Shown: positions 22,550 to 31,562, counted from the first letter of the stretch. The stretch is 46,896 nt of DNA from Lachnospiraceae bacterium (GCA_015057445.1 SVEI01000015.1:1-46896); one strand, 5' to 3'. Translations and numbers: made by a program. The notes: generated by a model not told the origin, from the sequence alone.

Positions 22550-24976
22550 ATGAGGATAAAAAGTGTAGCCTGTGACCAGTTTGCAGGGCTATTGGATAAA
22601 GAATTAGAATTTGATAATGGTCTTAATATCATCCTTGGAGATAATGAAACTGGTAAGAGTACTATGGTGGAGCTTATATATCATATGCTATTTCAGGATG
22701 CTAAGCTGGATGCCAGAAAGGACACTGTATTTCTGGAGAATTATTTTCCTAAGAAGCTTAATGGGCCTGTGGGAGATGTTATCGACGGAGAGCTTAGATT
22801 TCAGACAGAGGATGGAAATTATAAGCTTACAAAGGAGTGGGATAAAAAGGATGGTAGCTGCAAGCTTAGAACTCCTGATGGTACAGTGATAAAGTCACAG
22901 GAGCAGATAAAGGATATTCTTGCGGAAGTTTTAGGCTATGGACAGGGTGTGTACGGAGAGATTGTATTTCCTACTCAAAAGAGAAGCCAGGATGCCATAG
23001 CTAGTATTATGAAGGAATTCTCGAAGAAAAAGACAGATAAGCTGGATGAGATTAAAGGGGAGCTTGCCTCAGTGCTTAATCAGGCAGCGCTAGAAACAGG
23101 GGGAATATCCATAGATAAGCTTGAGACAGAGCTTAAGAATTTGCTTAATATGTACGGTGAAAGATGGGACTTTGAATTAGATTTACCAGAGGGTGGTGCC
23201 AAGAGAGGCTTATCTAATCCGTGGAAGTCAGTGGCGTACACAAAGGCTGCTGACGAGGGCAAGCAGGCTGTTGTTCTTAGAAACTATTATGATTTAAAGC
23301 TAATTGAGAAACAGCAGGCAGATACACTTGTTGCTGAGAAGAAGGTTGAGATTTGCAAGGAAAAGCTTATCAAGGCACAGATAAGTAGAAGGAATGCTCA
23401 GGATGAGAGAGACAGATTTACCGGATATGTAAGTATATTAAGTCAGGCTAATATGCTAAGGGAGAAGATGTCAGACCTTCACAATAAACTTAAGGAACAA
23501 GAAGACGCTGCCCAGGACTGGCCTGAAAGAGAGGAACTTCTTAAGAAGTTAAATATGCTTGAATGTAAGCTTCAACAGGCGAAGACTAGAGATTTGTATC
23601 TAGAGGTAAGTGAACTACAGAAGTCTTTAGAGGGTTGTAAAAAAGAATTATCCAGTGTAAAAGCTGTAGATATGAATGATATCAAGGTATTAAAAAATCT
23701 GATTAATCAGGTTAGTAAGCTAGAGGGCCAGTTTTCGGGTCTAAATCTTATGGCTAAGATAAAAAGACTTGGAGATACTAGCATCAATATCACTTCAGCC
23801 ACAACGGGTCAGATAATAGAACTATCCGGTGATGAGCTTATTATTAATGAAGCTGTAGATATAGAGATTCCGGGAATTATGGAATTGCAGCTTATGCCTC
23901 AGGGAGTTGAGCTTGGTGAAATAAAGACAGCTCTTACGGCATGTAATCAGAGCATTGATAGCATATATAATAAATATCAGGTGGATTCACTAGAGCAATT
24001 AGAGGATAATGAAGCTAAGTATAAAAGCTTAATGCTAGAGATTAATTCTCTGAATGAACGTATAGATATGAAGCTTGGTGACCTAAGCTGGGACGAGCTT
24101 TCCAATGAGAATTCAAAGCTTCCGGAAATTGTTGAAACGGAAGTTGCTGTTAGGAATCAAATCGCTATGATATGTGGCACTGATAAGCTTGTAGATAATA
24201 TAGCCCAGCACTCAAATATGGTTAAAATATACACTGGTAAATATGCTTCCAAGGATGAGCTGAGTAAATCTATATTGTCAAACAAACAGGAGATAGATAA
24301 GCTTACAGCCAAGCTAGATAGTTTAGGAGCAGTACCAGCAGAGTATGCTGAGATTACCGATGTAGATGAATATGATAAAAAGCTTAAGGTCAAGATAGAA
24401 GATTTTGATAATTTATGTCAGCAGGTACAAGAGGAGCTTAAGAATGCAGAACTTGATCTAGGTGACAGAACCTCAGAGGAGTATGAGGAGGCTTTGATAG
24501 AAGCAAAGCAACGCTTTGATAGTGCAAAGGAAGCTTACACTCACTGGTGTAATATCTATCAAACTTTCAATAATCTTAAGGAGAAATTGAAGGGAAATCC
24601 AACAGTTGATATAGAGGATAAGTTTAATTCATATCTGGAAATTATATCTAAGGGTAAGCTTTCGTTGGTGGATATGGACGACAAGCTCAATGTTAAACTC
24701 GCCAGTGACAATCACGCTATGTCTTACGACATACTGTCAGATGGGGCAAAGGATACGGTTACTTTAGCATTTAGACTTGCTATGCTAGAGCATATCTTCC
24801 CTGATGGGGGTGGACTGGCAGTATTTGACGACCCATTTACGGACATGGACCCTAATAGAGTTGCTGAAGCCTGTAAGCTTATAGAGAAGTTTGCCCAGAA
24901 TAATCAGGTTATATTTGTAACCTGTGATGAAAAGTATGTTGAACTGATGAAAGGAAATGTGTTGAAAACTTCATAA
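22550..24976 (+). CDS. SbcC/YhaN-like AAA ATPase (SMC-like)
   Basis: The 808-residue protein has an N-terminal Walker A (GDNETGKST, about 30-38), long coiled coils, and a C-terminal signature motif (LSDGAKDTVTLAF) with Walker B LAVFDDPFTDMD. It is shorter than SbcC (about 1000 or more). Instead of the CxxC zinc hook the middle holds a small beta-rich segment (about 415-460, SGDELIINEAVDIEIPGIME) like that of YhaN-type proteins. With its partner nuclease it should process DNA ends or hairpins. The first ATG (22544) follows AGGAGG with no gap, so the ATG at 22550 with a six-base gap is preferred. The promoter of typA overlaps its stop codon. Confidence 0.88.
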   Translation: MRIKSVACDQFAGLLDKELEFDNGLNIILGDNETGKSTMVELIYHMLFQDAKLDARKDTVFLENYFPKKLNGPVGDVIDGELRFQTEDGNYKLTKEWDKKDGSCKLRTPDGTVIKSQEQIKDILAEVLGYGQGVYGEIVFPTQKRSQDAIASIMKEFSKKKTDKLDEIKGELASVLNQAALETGGISIDKLETELKNLLNMYGERWDFELDLPEGGAKRGLSNPWKSVAYTKAADEGKQAVVLRNYYDLKLIEKQQADTLVAEKKVEICKEKLIKAQISRRNAQDERDRFTGYVSILSQANMLREKMSDLHNKLKEQEDAAQDWPEREELLKKLNMLECKLQQAKTRDLYLEVSELQKSLEGCKKELSSVKAVDMNDIKVLKNLINQVSKLEGQFSGLNLMAKIKRLGDTSINITSATTGQIIELSGDELIINEAVDIEIPGIMELQLMPQGVELGEIKTALTACNQSIDSIYNKYQVDSLEQLEDNEAKYKSLMLEINSLNERIDMKLGDLSWDELSNENSKLPEIVETEVAVRNQIAMICGTDKLVDNIAQHSNMVKIYTGKYASKDELSKSILSNKQEIDKLTAKLDSLGAVPAEYAEITDVDEYDKKLKVKIEDFDNLCQQVQEELKNAELDLGDRTSEEYEEALIEAKQRFDSAKEAYTHWCNIYQTFNNLKEKLKGNPTVDIEDKFNSYLEIISKGKLSLVDMDDKLNVKLASDNHAMSYDILSDGAKDTVTLAFRLAMLEHIFPDGGGLAVFDDPFTDMDPNRVAEACKLIEKFAQNNQVIFVTCDEKYVELMKGNVLKTS

Positions 24977-24990
24977 CACTGTGCTACAAT
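24962..24990 (+). promoter_or_regulatory. Sigma-A promoter of typA
   Basis: TTGAAA (24962-24967), a 17-bp spacer and TACAAT (24985-24990) preceded by TGC form a good extended promoter that overlaps the end of the sbcC-like gene. A small inverted repeat CTGTG/CACAG brackets the -10. Confidence 0.75.
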
Positions 24991-25008
24991 TACACAGTTT
25001 GAGAAAAC

Positions 25009-25041
25009 GAAAGCAATCTCTAAACAAAAGGGATTGCTTTC
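25009..25041 (+). promoter_or_regulatory. Hairpin in the typA leader
   Basis: GAAAGCAATC (25009-25018) and GATTGCTTTC (25032-25041) form a perfect 10-bp stem with a 13-nt loop, between the predicted start of transcription and the typA ribosome site at 25057-25063. No T run follows, so it is not a simple terminator. It may stabilise the messenger or regulate translation. Confidence 0.55.
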
Positions 25042-25072
25042 CACTTGTAATATGGAAAAGAGGTTTAAAAAT

Positions 25073-26911
25073 ATGAAGATTACAAGAGACGACGTAAGAA
25101 ATATCGCAATTATTGCCCATGTAGACCATGGTAAGACTACACTTGTAGATGAGCTCCTTAAGCAAAGTGGTGTATTCAGCGAGCACCAGGAGGTTGCAGA
25201 GAGAGTAATGGACTCAAATGATATAGAGCGAGAGAGAGGTATCACAATCCTTTCTAAGAACACAGCTGTAACCTATGGTAATACTAAGATAAACATTATC
25301 GATACACCAGGACATGCTGACTTTGGTGGAGAGGTTGAGCGAGTTCTTAAGATGGTAAATGGAGTTATTCTTGTGGTAGATGCATTTGAGGGTGCTATGC
25401 CACAGACTAAGTTTGTTCTTAAGAAGGCTCTTGAGCTTGATTTAAATGTAATCGTCTGCGTAAATAAGATAGATAGACCAGAGGCTAGACCTGCTGAGGT
25501 TGAGGAAGAGGTATTAGAGCTTTTCCTTGAGCTTGATGCTAATGATAAGCAGCTAGACAGCCCATTTATATATGCATCTGCTAAGGCAGGTGTGGCATCA
25601 GAGGACCCAAATGTTATGGGTACAGATATGAAACCATTGTTTGATAAGATTATTGAATATATTCCTGCGCCAGAGGGAGATCCAGAGGCAGGTACACAGG
25701 TTCTTATCAGTACAATTGATTACAATGAGTATGTTGGTAGAATCGGTGTAGGTAAGGTTGATAATGGAACACTTAAGCTTAATCAGGAGGCTGTTATAGT
25801 TAATGCTCATGAGCCAGATAAAAAGATTAAGGTTAAGATTGGTAAGCTATATGAGTTCCAAGGACTTAATAAAGTAGAGGTTACTGAAGCGGGGATCGGT
25901 TCAATTGTAGCTATATCAGGTATTGCAGATATTAAAATCGGTGATACTATTTGCTCACCTGAGAATCCAGAGGCAATACCTTTCCAGAAGATATCAGAGC
26001 CTACTATTGCTATGCACTTTATGGTTAATGATTCTCCACTTGCTGGTAAAGAGGGAAAGTTTGTAACTTCAAGACATATTAGAGACAGACTTTTCAGAGA
26101 GCTTAATACTGATGTATCACTTCGTGTGGAGGAAACTGATACAACAGAAAGCTTTAAGGTATCTGGTCGTGGTGAGCTTCACCTTTCTGTTCTTATAGAG
26201 AATATGAGACGTGAGGGATATGAGTTCGCAGTTAGTAAAGCTGAGGTTATCTATAAGGAAGATGATAGAGGCAAAAAGACTGAACCATTTGAGATAGCAG
26301 TTATAGATGTGCCAGATGAATATGCAGGAACAGTTATAAATATGTTAAACAACCGTAAGGGTGAGATGACAGGTATGGCTCCAACTGGAAACGGTACTAC
26401 AAGACTTGAATTTAACATTCCATCTCGTGGACTTATCGGATTTAGAGGGGATTTTATGACTGCCACTAAGGGAAATGGTATTATCAATACTATATTTGAT
26501 GGCTACGATGCATATAAGGGTGATATGTCATATAGAAGTCAGGGCTCTCTTATAGCATTTGAGGCAGGAGAAGCAATTACCTATGGTCTATTTAATGCAC
26601 AGGAGAGAGGAACACTTTTCATCGGACCTGGTGAGCAGGTATATGGAGGAATGGTTGTAGGACAGTGTGGACGTTCAGAGGATATTGAGGTAAATGTATG
26701 TAAGAGAAAACAGCTTACTAATACTAGAGCATCAGGCTCTGACGAAGCGTTAAAACTTACACCACCTAAGATATTAAGCCTTGAGCAGGCACTTGATTTT
26801 ATAGATAATGATGAGCTTTTGGAGATTACTCCAAAGACTATAAGAATACGTAAGAAGATTCTTGATCCAACTCTTAGAATGAGAGCCAAGAGAGCAGCAC
26901 AGAATTCATAG
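25073..26911 (+). CDS. typA: Ribosome-associated GTPase TypA/BipA
   Basis: This 612-residue translational GTPase binds the ribosome and helps assembly and growth under stress, particularly cold. G1 AHVDHGKTT (about 15-23), the switch region RERGITILSKN, G3 DTPGHADFGGEVER and G4 NKIDRPEAR are all intact. The later EF-G-like domains and the TypA-specific C-terminal domain, with SRGLIGFRGDF, SQGSLIAFE and KRKQLTNTRASGSDEA, follow. Length is normal. The start ATG at 25073 is nine bases after AAAAGAGG; the TTG at 25034 lies inside the leader hairpin. It is probably transcribed alone from 24962-24990. Confidence 0.97.
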   Translation: MKITRDDVRNIAIIAHVDHGKTTLVDELLKQSGVFSEHQEVAERVMDSNDIERERGITILSKNTAVTYGNTKINIIDTPGHADFGGEVERVLKMVNGVILVVDAFEGAMPQTKFVLKKALELDLNVIVCVNKIDRPEARPAEVEEEVLELFLELDANDKQLDSPFIYASAKAGVASEDPNVMGTDMKPLFDKIIEYIPAPEGDPEAGTQVLISTIDYNEYVGRIGVGKVDNGTLKLNQEAVIVNAHEPDKKIKVKIGKLYEFQGLNKVEVTEAGIGSIVAISGIADIKIGDTICSPENPEAIPFQKISEPTIAMHFMVNDSPLAGKEGKFVTSRHIRDRLFRELNTDVSLRVEETDTTESFKVSGRGELHLSVLIENMRREGYEFAVSKAEVIYKEDDRGKKTEPFEIAVIDVPDEYAGTVINMLNNRKGEMTGMAPTGNGTTRLEFNIPSRGLIGFRGDFMTATKGNGIINTIFDGYDAYKGDMSYRSQGSLIAFEAGEAITYGLFNAQERGTLFIGPGEQVYGGMVVGQCGRSEDIEVNVCKRKQLTNTRASGSDEALKLTPPKILSLEQALDFIDNDELLEITPKTIRIRKKILDPTLRMRAKRAAQNS

Positions 26912-26926
26912 AATGGTAAATCAATG

Positions 26927-27054
26927 AGTCGTGCCGACAGCCACGCTACTTTGTTACTCAGTGTGGTTATAGTCGTCGTATACATTTTCAAAAAAAGAGT
27001 ACTGTATGTGAATAAACTCACTGCAGTACTCTTTTTGTTTGTCTGTGCACGACT
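26927..27054. terminator. Structured intergenic segment with a bidirectional terminator
   Basis: Between convergent typA and a response regulator gene, AAAGAGTACTG (26994-27004) pairs with CAGTACTCTTT (27024-27034), followed by TTTG; the minus strand also ends in a T run. Outside it, AGTCGTGC (26927-26934) pairs with GCACGACT (27047-27054), and a further hairpin is formed by CGAC..CCACGCT (26935-26947) with AGTGTGG..GTCG (26960-26975). The whole can be drawn as a three-way junction. The terminator is clear; the larger fold is a hand-drawn proposal. Confidence 0.75.
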
Positions 27055-27073
27055 GGTTTTTATTATATATTAT

Positions 27074-27748
27074 CTACTTTGTAAAGAAGTTTCTTAGTTC
27101 TGTTCTCTTTTTAATATCTAGTTTGTCAAATATTCGGTATGCAACTTTTTTTACATATCCGTAGGAGTAGTTAAGTTCATCAGATATTTCTTTGTTGGTG
27201 TAGCCTAAAGCAATTCGTTTACCGATTCTGTATTCAGATTCTGTAAGAATTTCTTTCATGTCATCAAGCTTGTCATGATCTAATGCTACTGAGAGAGTAT
27301 CAGTCTCCCCTATAGTTATGGTTCTAGAGGTTGGTTCTCCATCCTTGTTACGTTCAATAGTTGACTTAGTTTCTCCGTAAACAGTTCCTAAGTGTATGTT
27401 TATTCTAGCTATTAGTATATCAATTATAAATGGCTTAGTAACATAGTCTAAGGCTCCCATAGTGAGTCCTTTTAGCTCGGAAGTACTGTCATCATTTCCT
27501 GATATAAAAATAATTGGGAAATATTTAATTCTCTGGATTGCTTCAAAGGTTTCATATCCGTCCATACCTGGCATAATCACATCTAATAGTATAATGTTAG
27601 GATCTAAACCACCTTTTAGTAGAGTGAGAGCATCCCTTCCAGAATTGGACACTGTCACACAAAAACCACGCTGTTTAAGCACATATTCAATTGATTTAGT
27701 CAATGTGGTATCATCATCAACCACAAGCACATGATAAGTCCTATTCAT
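27074..27748 (-). CDS. Response regulator, receiver plus LuxR-type DNA-binding domain (orphan)
   Basis: The 224-residue protein has an N-terminal receiver with acidic D11-D13, phospho-acceptor D56 in LLDVIMPGMDG and K105 in VTKPF, and a C-terminal helix-turn-helix (about 165-224) with LTESEYRIGKRIALGYTNKE and ISDELNYSYGYVKKVAYRIF. It should be a phosphorylation-controlled transcription factor. No histidine kinase gene adjoins. The start at 27748 has AAGGAG at the right distance on the minus strand; an upstream ATG at 27805 lies in the promoter. The promoter (27777-27805) contains two direct copies of TTTATTACAA spaced 11 bp, a possible self-regulatory site. It shares the terminator region with typA. 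Confidence 0.92.
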   Translation of the reverse strand: MNRTYHVLVVDDDTTLTKSIEYVLKQRGFCVTVSNSGRDALTLLKGGLDPNIILLDVIMPGMDGYETFEAIQRIKYFPIIFISGNDDSTSELKGLTMGALDYVTKPFIIDILIARINIHLGTVYGETKSTIERNKDGEPTSRTITIGETDTLSVALDHDKLDDMKEILTESEYRIGKRIALGYTNKEISDELNYSYGYVKKVAYRIFDKLDIKKRTELRNFFTK

Positions 27749-27776
27749 ATGGGTTCTCCTTTGTAATATTATAATC

Positions 27777-27805
27777 ATTGTAATAAATTTGTAATAAACT
27801 TTCAA
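27777..27805 (-). promoter_or_regulatory. Promoter of the response regulator gene with 11-bp direct repeats
   Basis: On the minus strand TTGAAA (27805-27800), a 17-bp spacer and TACAAT (27782-27777) form a good promoter. The spacer and -10 contain two copies of TTTATTACAA (27798-27789 and 27787-27778) with an 11-bp period, as expected for adjacent half-sites on one DNA face. A third ATTACAA lies nearer the start codon. Confidence 0.7.
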
Positions 27806-27859
27806 GAAAAACTTTTATAGTATGTAGCGACAAGGGTAGAAAGTTTTCATAATGGTTCG

Positions 27860-27888
27860 TTGAAAATTAGGTGATATAATGGTAATAT
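27860..27888 (+). promoter_or_regulatory. Promoter of the HAD-pncB-hydrogenase stretch
   Basis: TTGAAA (27860-27865), a 17-bp spacer and TAATAT (27883-27888) fit sigma-A. An overlapping extended -10, TGATATAAT (27872-27880), is an alternative. Confidence 0.6.
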
Positions 27889-27919
27889 TAGATTGAATTT
27901 TTTATTAAGGAGAAAGAAC

Positions 27920-28567
27920 GTGAAGTATAATACAGTTATATTTGATTTGGATGGAACTTTACTTGATACTTTAGATGATCTTACTGACAGCGTTAATTTT
28001 GCTATGAACGCTATGGGATGGCCTCTCAGAGACAGAAAAGATGTCAGATTATTTTTGGGAAACGGAATTAAACGACTGATGGAACTTTCTTCTCCGAAGG
28101 GAATAGCTGATGAAGAGTTTGAGAGAGCATTTGCATTGTTTAAGGAATATTATGAGGCTCATAATCAGGATAAAACAGCTCCATATGATGGTGTTGTAGA
28201 TGTGATGGCACATTTTAAAGAGAAAGGAATTAAGATGGCCATTGTATCTAATAAGGTTCATGAAGCAGTACTTGCTCTTAGGGACAAGTTTTTCCCATAT
28301 GTAGAGATTGCTATAGGTGATATGCCAGATATGGCTAGAAAACCGGAACCAGATTCCTGTTATAAGGCGTTAGAGCTTCTTGGTAGCAACAAGGAGGAAT
28401 CAGTATATATTGGCGATTCAGAGGTGGATTTACTTACTGCTAAGAATTCGGGTCTTGATTGCATCACAGTTTTGTGGGGCTTTAGAGATAAAGAATATCT
28501 TTTAGAGCAGGGGGCAACAACATTTGTAGAAACTCCAAAGGAGTTAGAGAAAGAGGTGTTTGGATAA
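27920..28567 (+). CDS. HAD-family phosphatase, phosphoglycolate phosphatase-like
   Basis: This 215-residue HAD hydrolase has motif I FDLDGTLLDT with catalytic D9 and D11, motif II VSNKVHE, motif III around ARKPEPD with the lysine, and motif IV YIGDSEVDLLTA. The cap inserted after motif I (about 15-80) is of the C1 helical type used by phosphoglycolate phosphatase (Gph) and related sugar-phosphate or nucleotide phosphatases. The start is the GTG at 27920, seven bases after AAGGAG (27907-27912); the frame is open upstream to 27893 but would include the ribosome site. Its stop TAATG overlaps the pncB start, so the two are translationally coupled; a nucleotide-related substrate is therefore worth considering. 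Confidence 0.88.
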   Translation: MKYNTVIFDLDGTLLDTLDDLTDSVNFAMNAMGWPLRDRKDVRLFLGNGIKRLMELSSPKGIADEEFERAFALFKEYYEAHNQDKTAPYDGVVDVMAHFKEKGIKMAIVSNKVHEAVLALRDKFFPYVEIAIGDMPDMARKPEPDSCYKALELLGSNKEESVYIGDSEVDLLTAKNSGLDCITVLWGFRDKEYLLEQGATTFVETPKELEKEVFG

Positions 28568-30009
28568 TGAGAAATCTTACTATGCTTATGGATTATTATG
28601 AGCTTACTATGTCAAATGGTTACTTTGCAAAAGGAATGAAAGACAGACAGGTAGTATTCGATATGTTTTATCGTAAGAATCCTGATAATGGTGGATTTGT
28701 AGTATCTGCTGGTTTGGAACAGCTGATTGAATATATTCAGAATCTTAAGTTTACTGCTGAGGATATAGACTATCTTAGAAGTAAAGGTGAATTTAGTGAA
28801 GAGTTTCTTGAATACCTTGCTAACTTCAAATTTACTGGCAATATTGATGCTCTTCCTGAGGGAACAATATGTTATCCTAATACGCCTATTGTCACTGTCA
28901 CAGCTCCTGTTATAGAGGCTCAGCTTATAGAGACAATGCTTCTTCTTACTATAAATTATCAGTCTCTTATAGCTACCAAGGCTGCTCGTATATGTAGAGC
29001 TGCCAGAGATGGTGGTGCTATTGTTATGGAGTTTGGTGCAAGACGTGCTCATGGCGCAGATGCTGCAACTCTCGGTGCCAGAGCTGCTTATATCGGTGGC
29101 GCTGCGGCAACGGCTACAGTTATTGCAGATGAAAAGTTTGGTGTTCCAGCTATCGGAACTATGGCTCACAGCTGGATACAGTTCTTTGATACAGAGTACG
29201 AGGCCTTTAAAGCATATGCAGAGGTTTATCCAGATAACTGTACCTTGCTTATAGACACCTATGATATCTTGCAGAGTGGTGCTGTAAATGCAATTAAGGT
29301 GGCAAAAGAGGTTCTTGAACCTATGGGTAAGCGTCTTAAGGGTGTTAGAATTGACAGTGGTGACTTGGCATATTTTTCTAAGAAGCTTAGAAAGATGTTT
29401 GATGCAAATGGTATGGAGGACTGTAAGATAGTAGTATCTAACAGCGTGGATGAATTCCTTATTAAGTCCCTTCAGAAGCAGGATGCAAAAATTGATTCAT
29501 ATGGCGTAGGAGAAAGAATGATTACCTCTAAGTCTGACCCTGTATTTGGTGGAGTATATAAGCTTGTTGCTGTGCAGAATGCTGAGGGTGAGTTTATACC
29601 TAGAATAAAAATATCTGCGAACGTTGAGAAGATTACAAATCCAGGCAGGAAGAAGCTTTGGAGAATATTTAGCAGAGAGACAGGACATGCTCTTGCTGAT
29701 CTTCTTACTATGTATGATGAGGTTGTAGATGGCAATGAACCATTTGCCTATGTTGACCCTGTTAAGCCTTGGAAGAAGATGAAGTTCGTAGATGTGGATG
29801 TAAAGGAACTTCAGGTTCCAATATTTAGAGATGGTGAGCTTGTATATGATAAGCCTACCTTGGACGAGATAAAGGAATATGTAACCTATCAGCTTGATAA
29901 TCAGGTGTGGGAGGAAGAACAGAGATTTGAGAATCCACATACTCATTATGTGGATTTATCAAAGAAGCTTTATAAGGTTAAGGAAAGTATGCTTGAGTCA
30001 GAAGACTAA
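28567..30009 (+). CDS. pncB: Nicotinate phosphoribosyltransferase
   Basis: The 480-residue enzyme makes nicotinate mononucleotide from nicotinate and PRPP with ATP hydrolysis, the entry of the Preiss-Handler NAD salvage route. It begins LTMLMDYYELTMSNGYF, typical of the family, and has FDMFYRKNP, the FGARRAHGADAA motif, GTMAHSW with the catalytic histidine region, TLLIDTYD, and the phosphoribosyl-binding GVRIDSGDLAYFSKK and VGERMITS segments. Length matches Firmicute PncB. The start overlaps the HAD stop by one base (TAATG). The hydrogenase gene begins 47 bp after its end. Confidence 0.95.
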   Translation: MRNLTMLMDYYELTMSNGYFAKGMKDRQVVFDMFYRKNPDNGGFVVSAGLEQLIEYIQNLKFTAEDIDYLRSKGEFSEEFLEYLANFKFTGNIDALPEGTICYPNTPIVTVTAPVIEAQLIETMLLLTINYQSLIATKAARICRAARDGGAIVMEFGARRAHGADAATLGARAAYIGGAAATATVIADEKFGVPAIGTMAHSWIQFFDTEYEAFKAYAEVYPDNCTLLIDTYDILQSGAVNAIKVAKEVLEPMGKRLKGVRIDSGDLAYFSKKLRKMFDANGMEDCKIVVSNSVDEFLIKSLQKQDAKIDSYGVGERMITSKSDPVFGGVYKLVAVQNAEGEFIPRIKISANVEKITNPGRKKLWRIFSRETGHALADLLTMYDEVVDGNEPFAYVDPVKPWKKMKFVDVDVKELQVPIFRDGELVYDKPTLDEIKEYVTYQLDNQVWEEEQRFENPHTHYVDLSKKLYKVKESMLESED

Positions 30010-30056
30010 TCCTTATCTATTACAAAAGACTTGTGTGTAAATAAATGGAGGAACCT

Positions 30057-31481
30057 ATGAGAAAGTTTGACACCAGAATTCAGGATTTAAAATACAGAGT
30101 TCTTAAGGAAACCGCAAGAAGAGCTTGGGATGGAACTCTTCTGGATGGAATATTAGATATTCCAGATATAATAATCCCAGGTAAAAAACCTACTATGAGA
30201 TGCTGTATATACAAGGAAAAGGCCATAGTTAATGAGCGTATTAAGCTTGCTATGGGTGGGGACAAGAGCAATCCTAATGTTATAGAGGTTATAGAGATAG
30301 CATGTGATGAGTGTCCCGTAGGCGGATATGAGGTAACCAGAATATGTAGAGGTTGTTTGGCTCACAGATGTGTAGATGCATGTAAATTTGGCGCTATATA
30401 CTTGGACGAGAACCAGCATGCAGTAATAGATAAGAGCAAATGTAAGCAATGTGGTGCTTGTTCTAGGGTTTGCCCTTATGGAGCTATTATGGATTTTAAG
30501 CGTCCTTGTCAGCAGGCTTGTAAGGTAGGAGCTATATCTATTAATGAGGATTTTGAGGCGAAGATTGATAATGACAAATGTATCTCCTGTGGCGCTTGTG
30601 TATACCAGTGTCCATTTGGAGCTATAAGCGAGAAATCCTATATTTTAGATGTAATTAATCATATTAAGGATAGTGATGGAGGCAAAAACTATAAGACCTA
30701 TGCTTGTGTAGCTCCAGCTATAGCCAGCCAGTTTGTATATGCTAAGACTGGTCAGGTTATATCAGGTATTAAGGAGCTTGGTTTTGATGAAGTTGTAGAG
30801 GTTGCTCTTGGTGCAGATATGGTAACTATGCACGAGACAGAAGAGTTACTTGAAAAGGGCGTGCTGACTAGTTCTTGTTGTCCAGCTTTTGTTGATTTTA
30901 TCAACAAGAACTTTCCAGATATGCTTCCTTACGTATCATCAACACTTTCACCGATGGCTATGATAGGAAAGCATATTAAGGAGATGGACCCTACAGCCAA
31001 GGTTGTGTTTATAGGACCATGTACTGCCAAGAAGATGGAGATGAAGAAGGAAAATGTTGCTCCATACGTGGATACTGTAATTACATTTGAGGAGCTTCAG
31101 GCCCTGCTTGACAGCAGAGATATAGATATTACGCAGTTAGAAGAGACACCTATCAACGATGGTTCTTACTATGGACGTATATTTGCAAGAGTAGGTGGTC
31201 TTACAGATGCCGTTAAAGAAGGAATTAAGGAAAAGGGTATTGAAGATTTTGAGGCCAAGCCAGTTGTTTGTGATGGTATAGAAGAGTGTAAGGTAGCGCT
31301 TCTTAAGCTTAGGAAAAACATATTAGATGGCAATTTTATTGAGGGTATGGCATGTCAGGGTGGCTGTGTCAGCGGAAATGGTTGTCTTACACATATGGCT
31401 AAGAGCCGTATGGATGTGGAGAAGTTCGGTAAAGAGGCGGAGAAGCAAACAATTAGTGATGCTTTATCAGAAACAAAATAA
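30057..31481 (+). CDS. Group B-type monomeric [FeFe] hydrogenase
   Basis: The 474-residue protein has cysteine clusters for several 4Fe-4S centres (CDECP at 83-87, [13 protein letters not shown] at 97-109, [12 protein letters not shown] at 129-140, [12 protein letters not shown] at 175-186) and an H-cluster domain with [11 protein letters not shown] (271-281), [11 protein letters not shown] (318-328) and [13 protein letters not shown] (431-443). The P1 variant TSSCCP and the P3 variant without the GGGQP ending fit group B enzymes, common in Clostridia and biochemically little known. It likely exchanges electrons between ferredoxin and protons. The start is the ATG at 30057, five bases after GGAGG; an ATG at 30045 overlaps that site. 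It follows pncB by 47 bp. Confidence 0.9.
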   Translation: MRKFDTRIQDLKYRVLKETARRAWDGTLLDGILDIPDIIIPGKKPTMRCCIYKEKAIVNERIKLAMGGDKSNPNVIEVIEIACDECPVGGYEVTRICRGCLAHRCVDACKFGAIYLDENQHAVIDKSKCKQCGACSRVCPYGAIMDFKRPCQQACKVGAISINEDFEAKIDNDKCISCGACVYQCPFGAISEKSYILDVINHIKDSDGGKNYKTYACVAPAIASQFVYAKTGQVISGIKELGFDEVVEVALGADMVTMHETEELLEKGVLTSSCCPAFVDFINKNFPDMLPYVSSTLSPMAMIGKHIKEMDPTAKVVFIGPCTAKKMEMKKENVAPYVDTVITFEELQALLDSRDIDITQLEETPINDGSYYGRIFARVGGLTDAVKEGIKEKGIEDFEAKPVVCDGIEECKVALLKLRKNILDGNFIEGMACQGGCVSGNGCLTHMAKSRMDVEKFGKEAEKQTISDALSETK

Positions 31482-31494
31482 TGATATCAATAGT

Positions 31495-31519
31495 GGGGAG
31501 TATGAAAGTACTCCCTATT
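31495..31519 (+). terminator. Weak terminator after the hydrogenase gene
   Basis: GGGAGTA (31496-31502) and TACTCCC (31509-31515) form a 7-bp stem with a TATTCTT tail. Confidence 0.55.
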
Positions 31520-31533
31520 CTTCATAATGGGTA

Positions 31534-31562
31534 TAGACAAAAACGAACAAATGTTCTAAAAT
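31534..31562 (+). promoter_or_regulatory. Promoter of the small conserved gene at 31583
   Basis: TAGACA (31534-31539), a 17-bp spacer and TAAAAT (31557-31562) fit sigma-A and would give a very short leader to the ribosome site GAGGTG at 31571. Confidence 0.55.

Noticed and set aside
24981-24999. CTGTG/CACAG repeat around the typA -10 as a definite operator
   Set aside because: Five-base arms in this AT-rich context are too weak to call by themselves.
25034-25072. Upstream TTG start for typA
   Set aside because: It lies in the leader hairpin, lacks a ribosome site, and the family begins at the MKITRDDVRN start at 25073.
28612-29169. 185-codon open frame on the minus strand inside pncB
   Set aside because: Composition is Ser/Thr/Cys-rich with no domain, and the plus-strand pncB is unambiguous.
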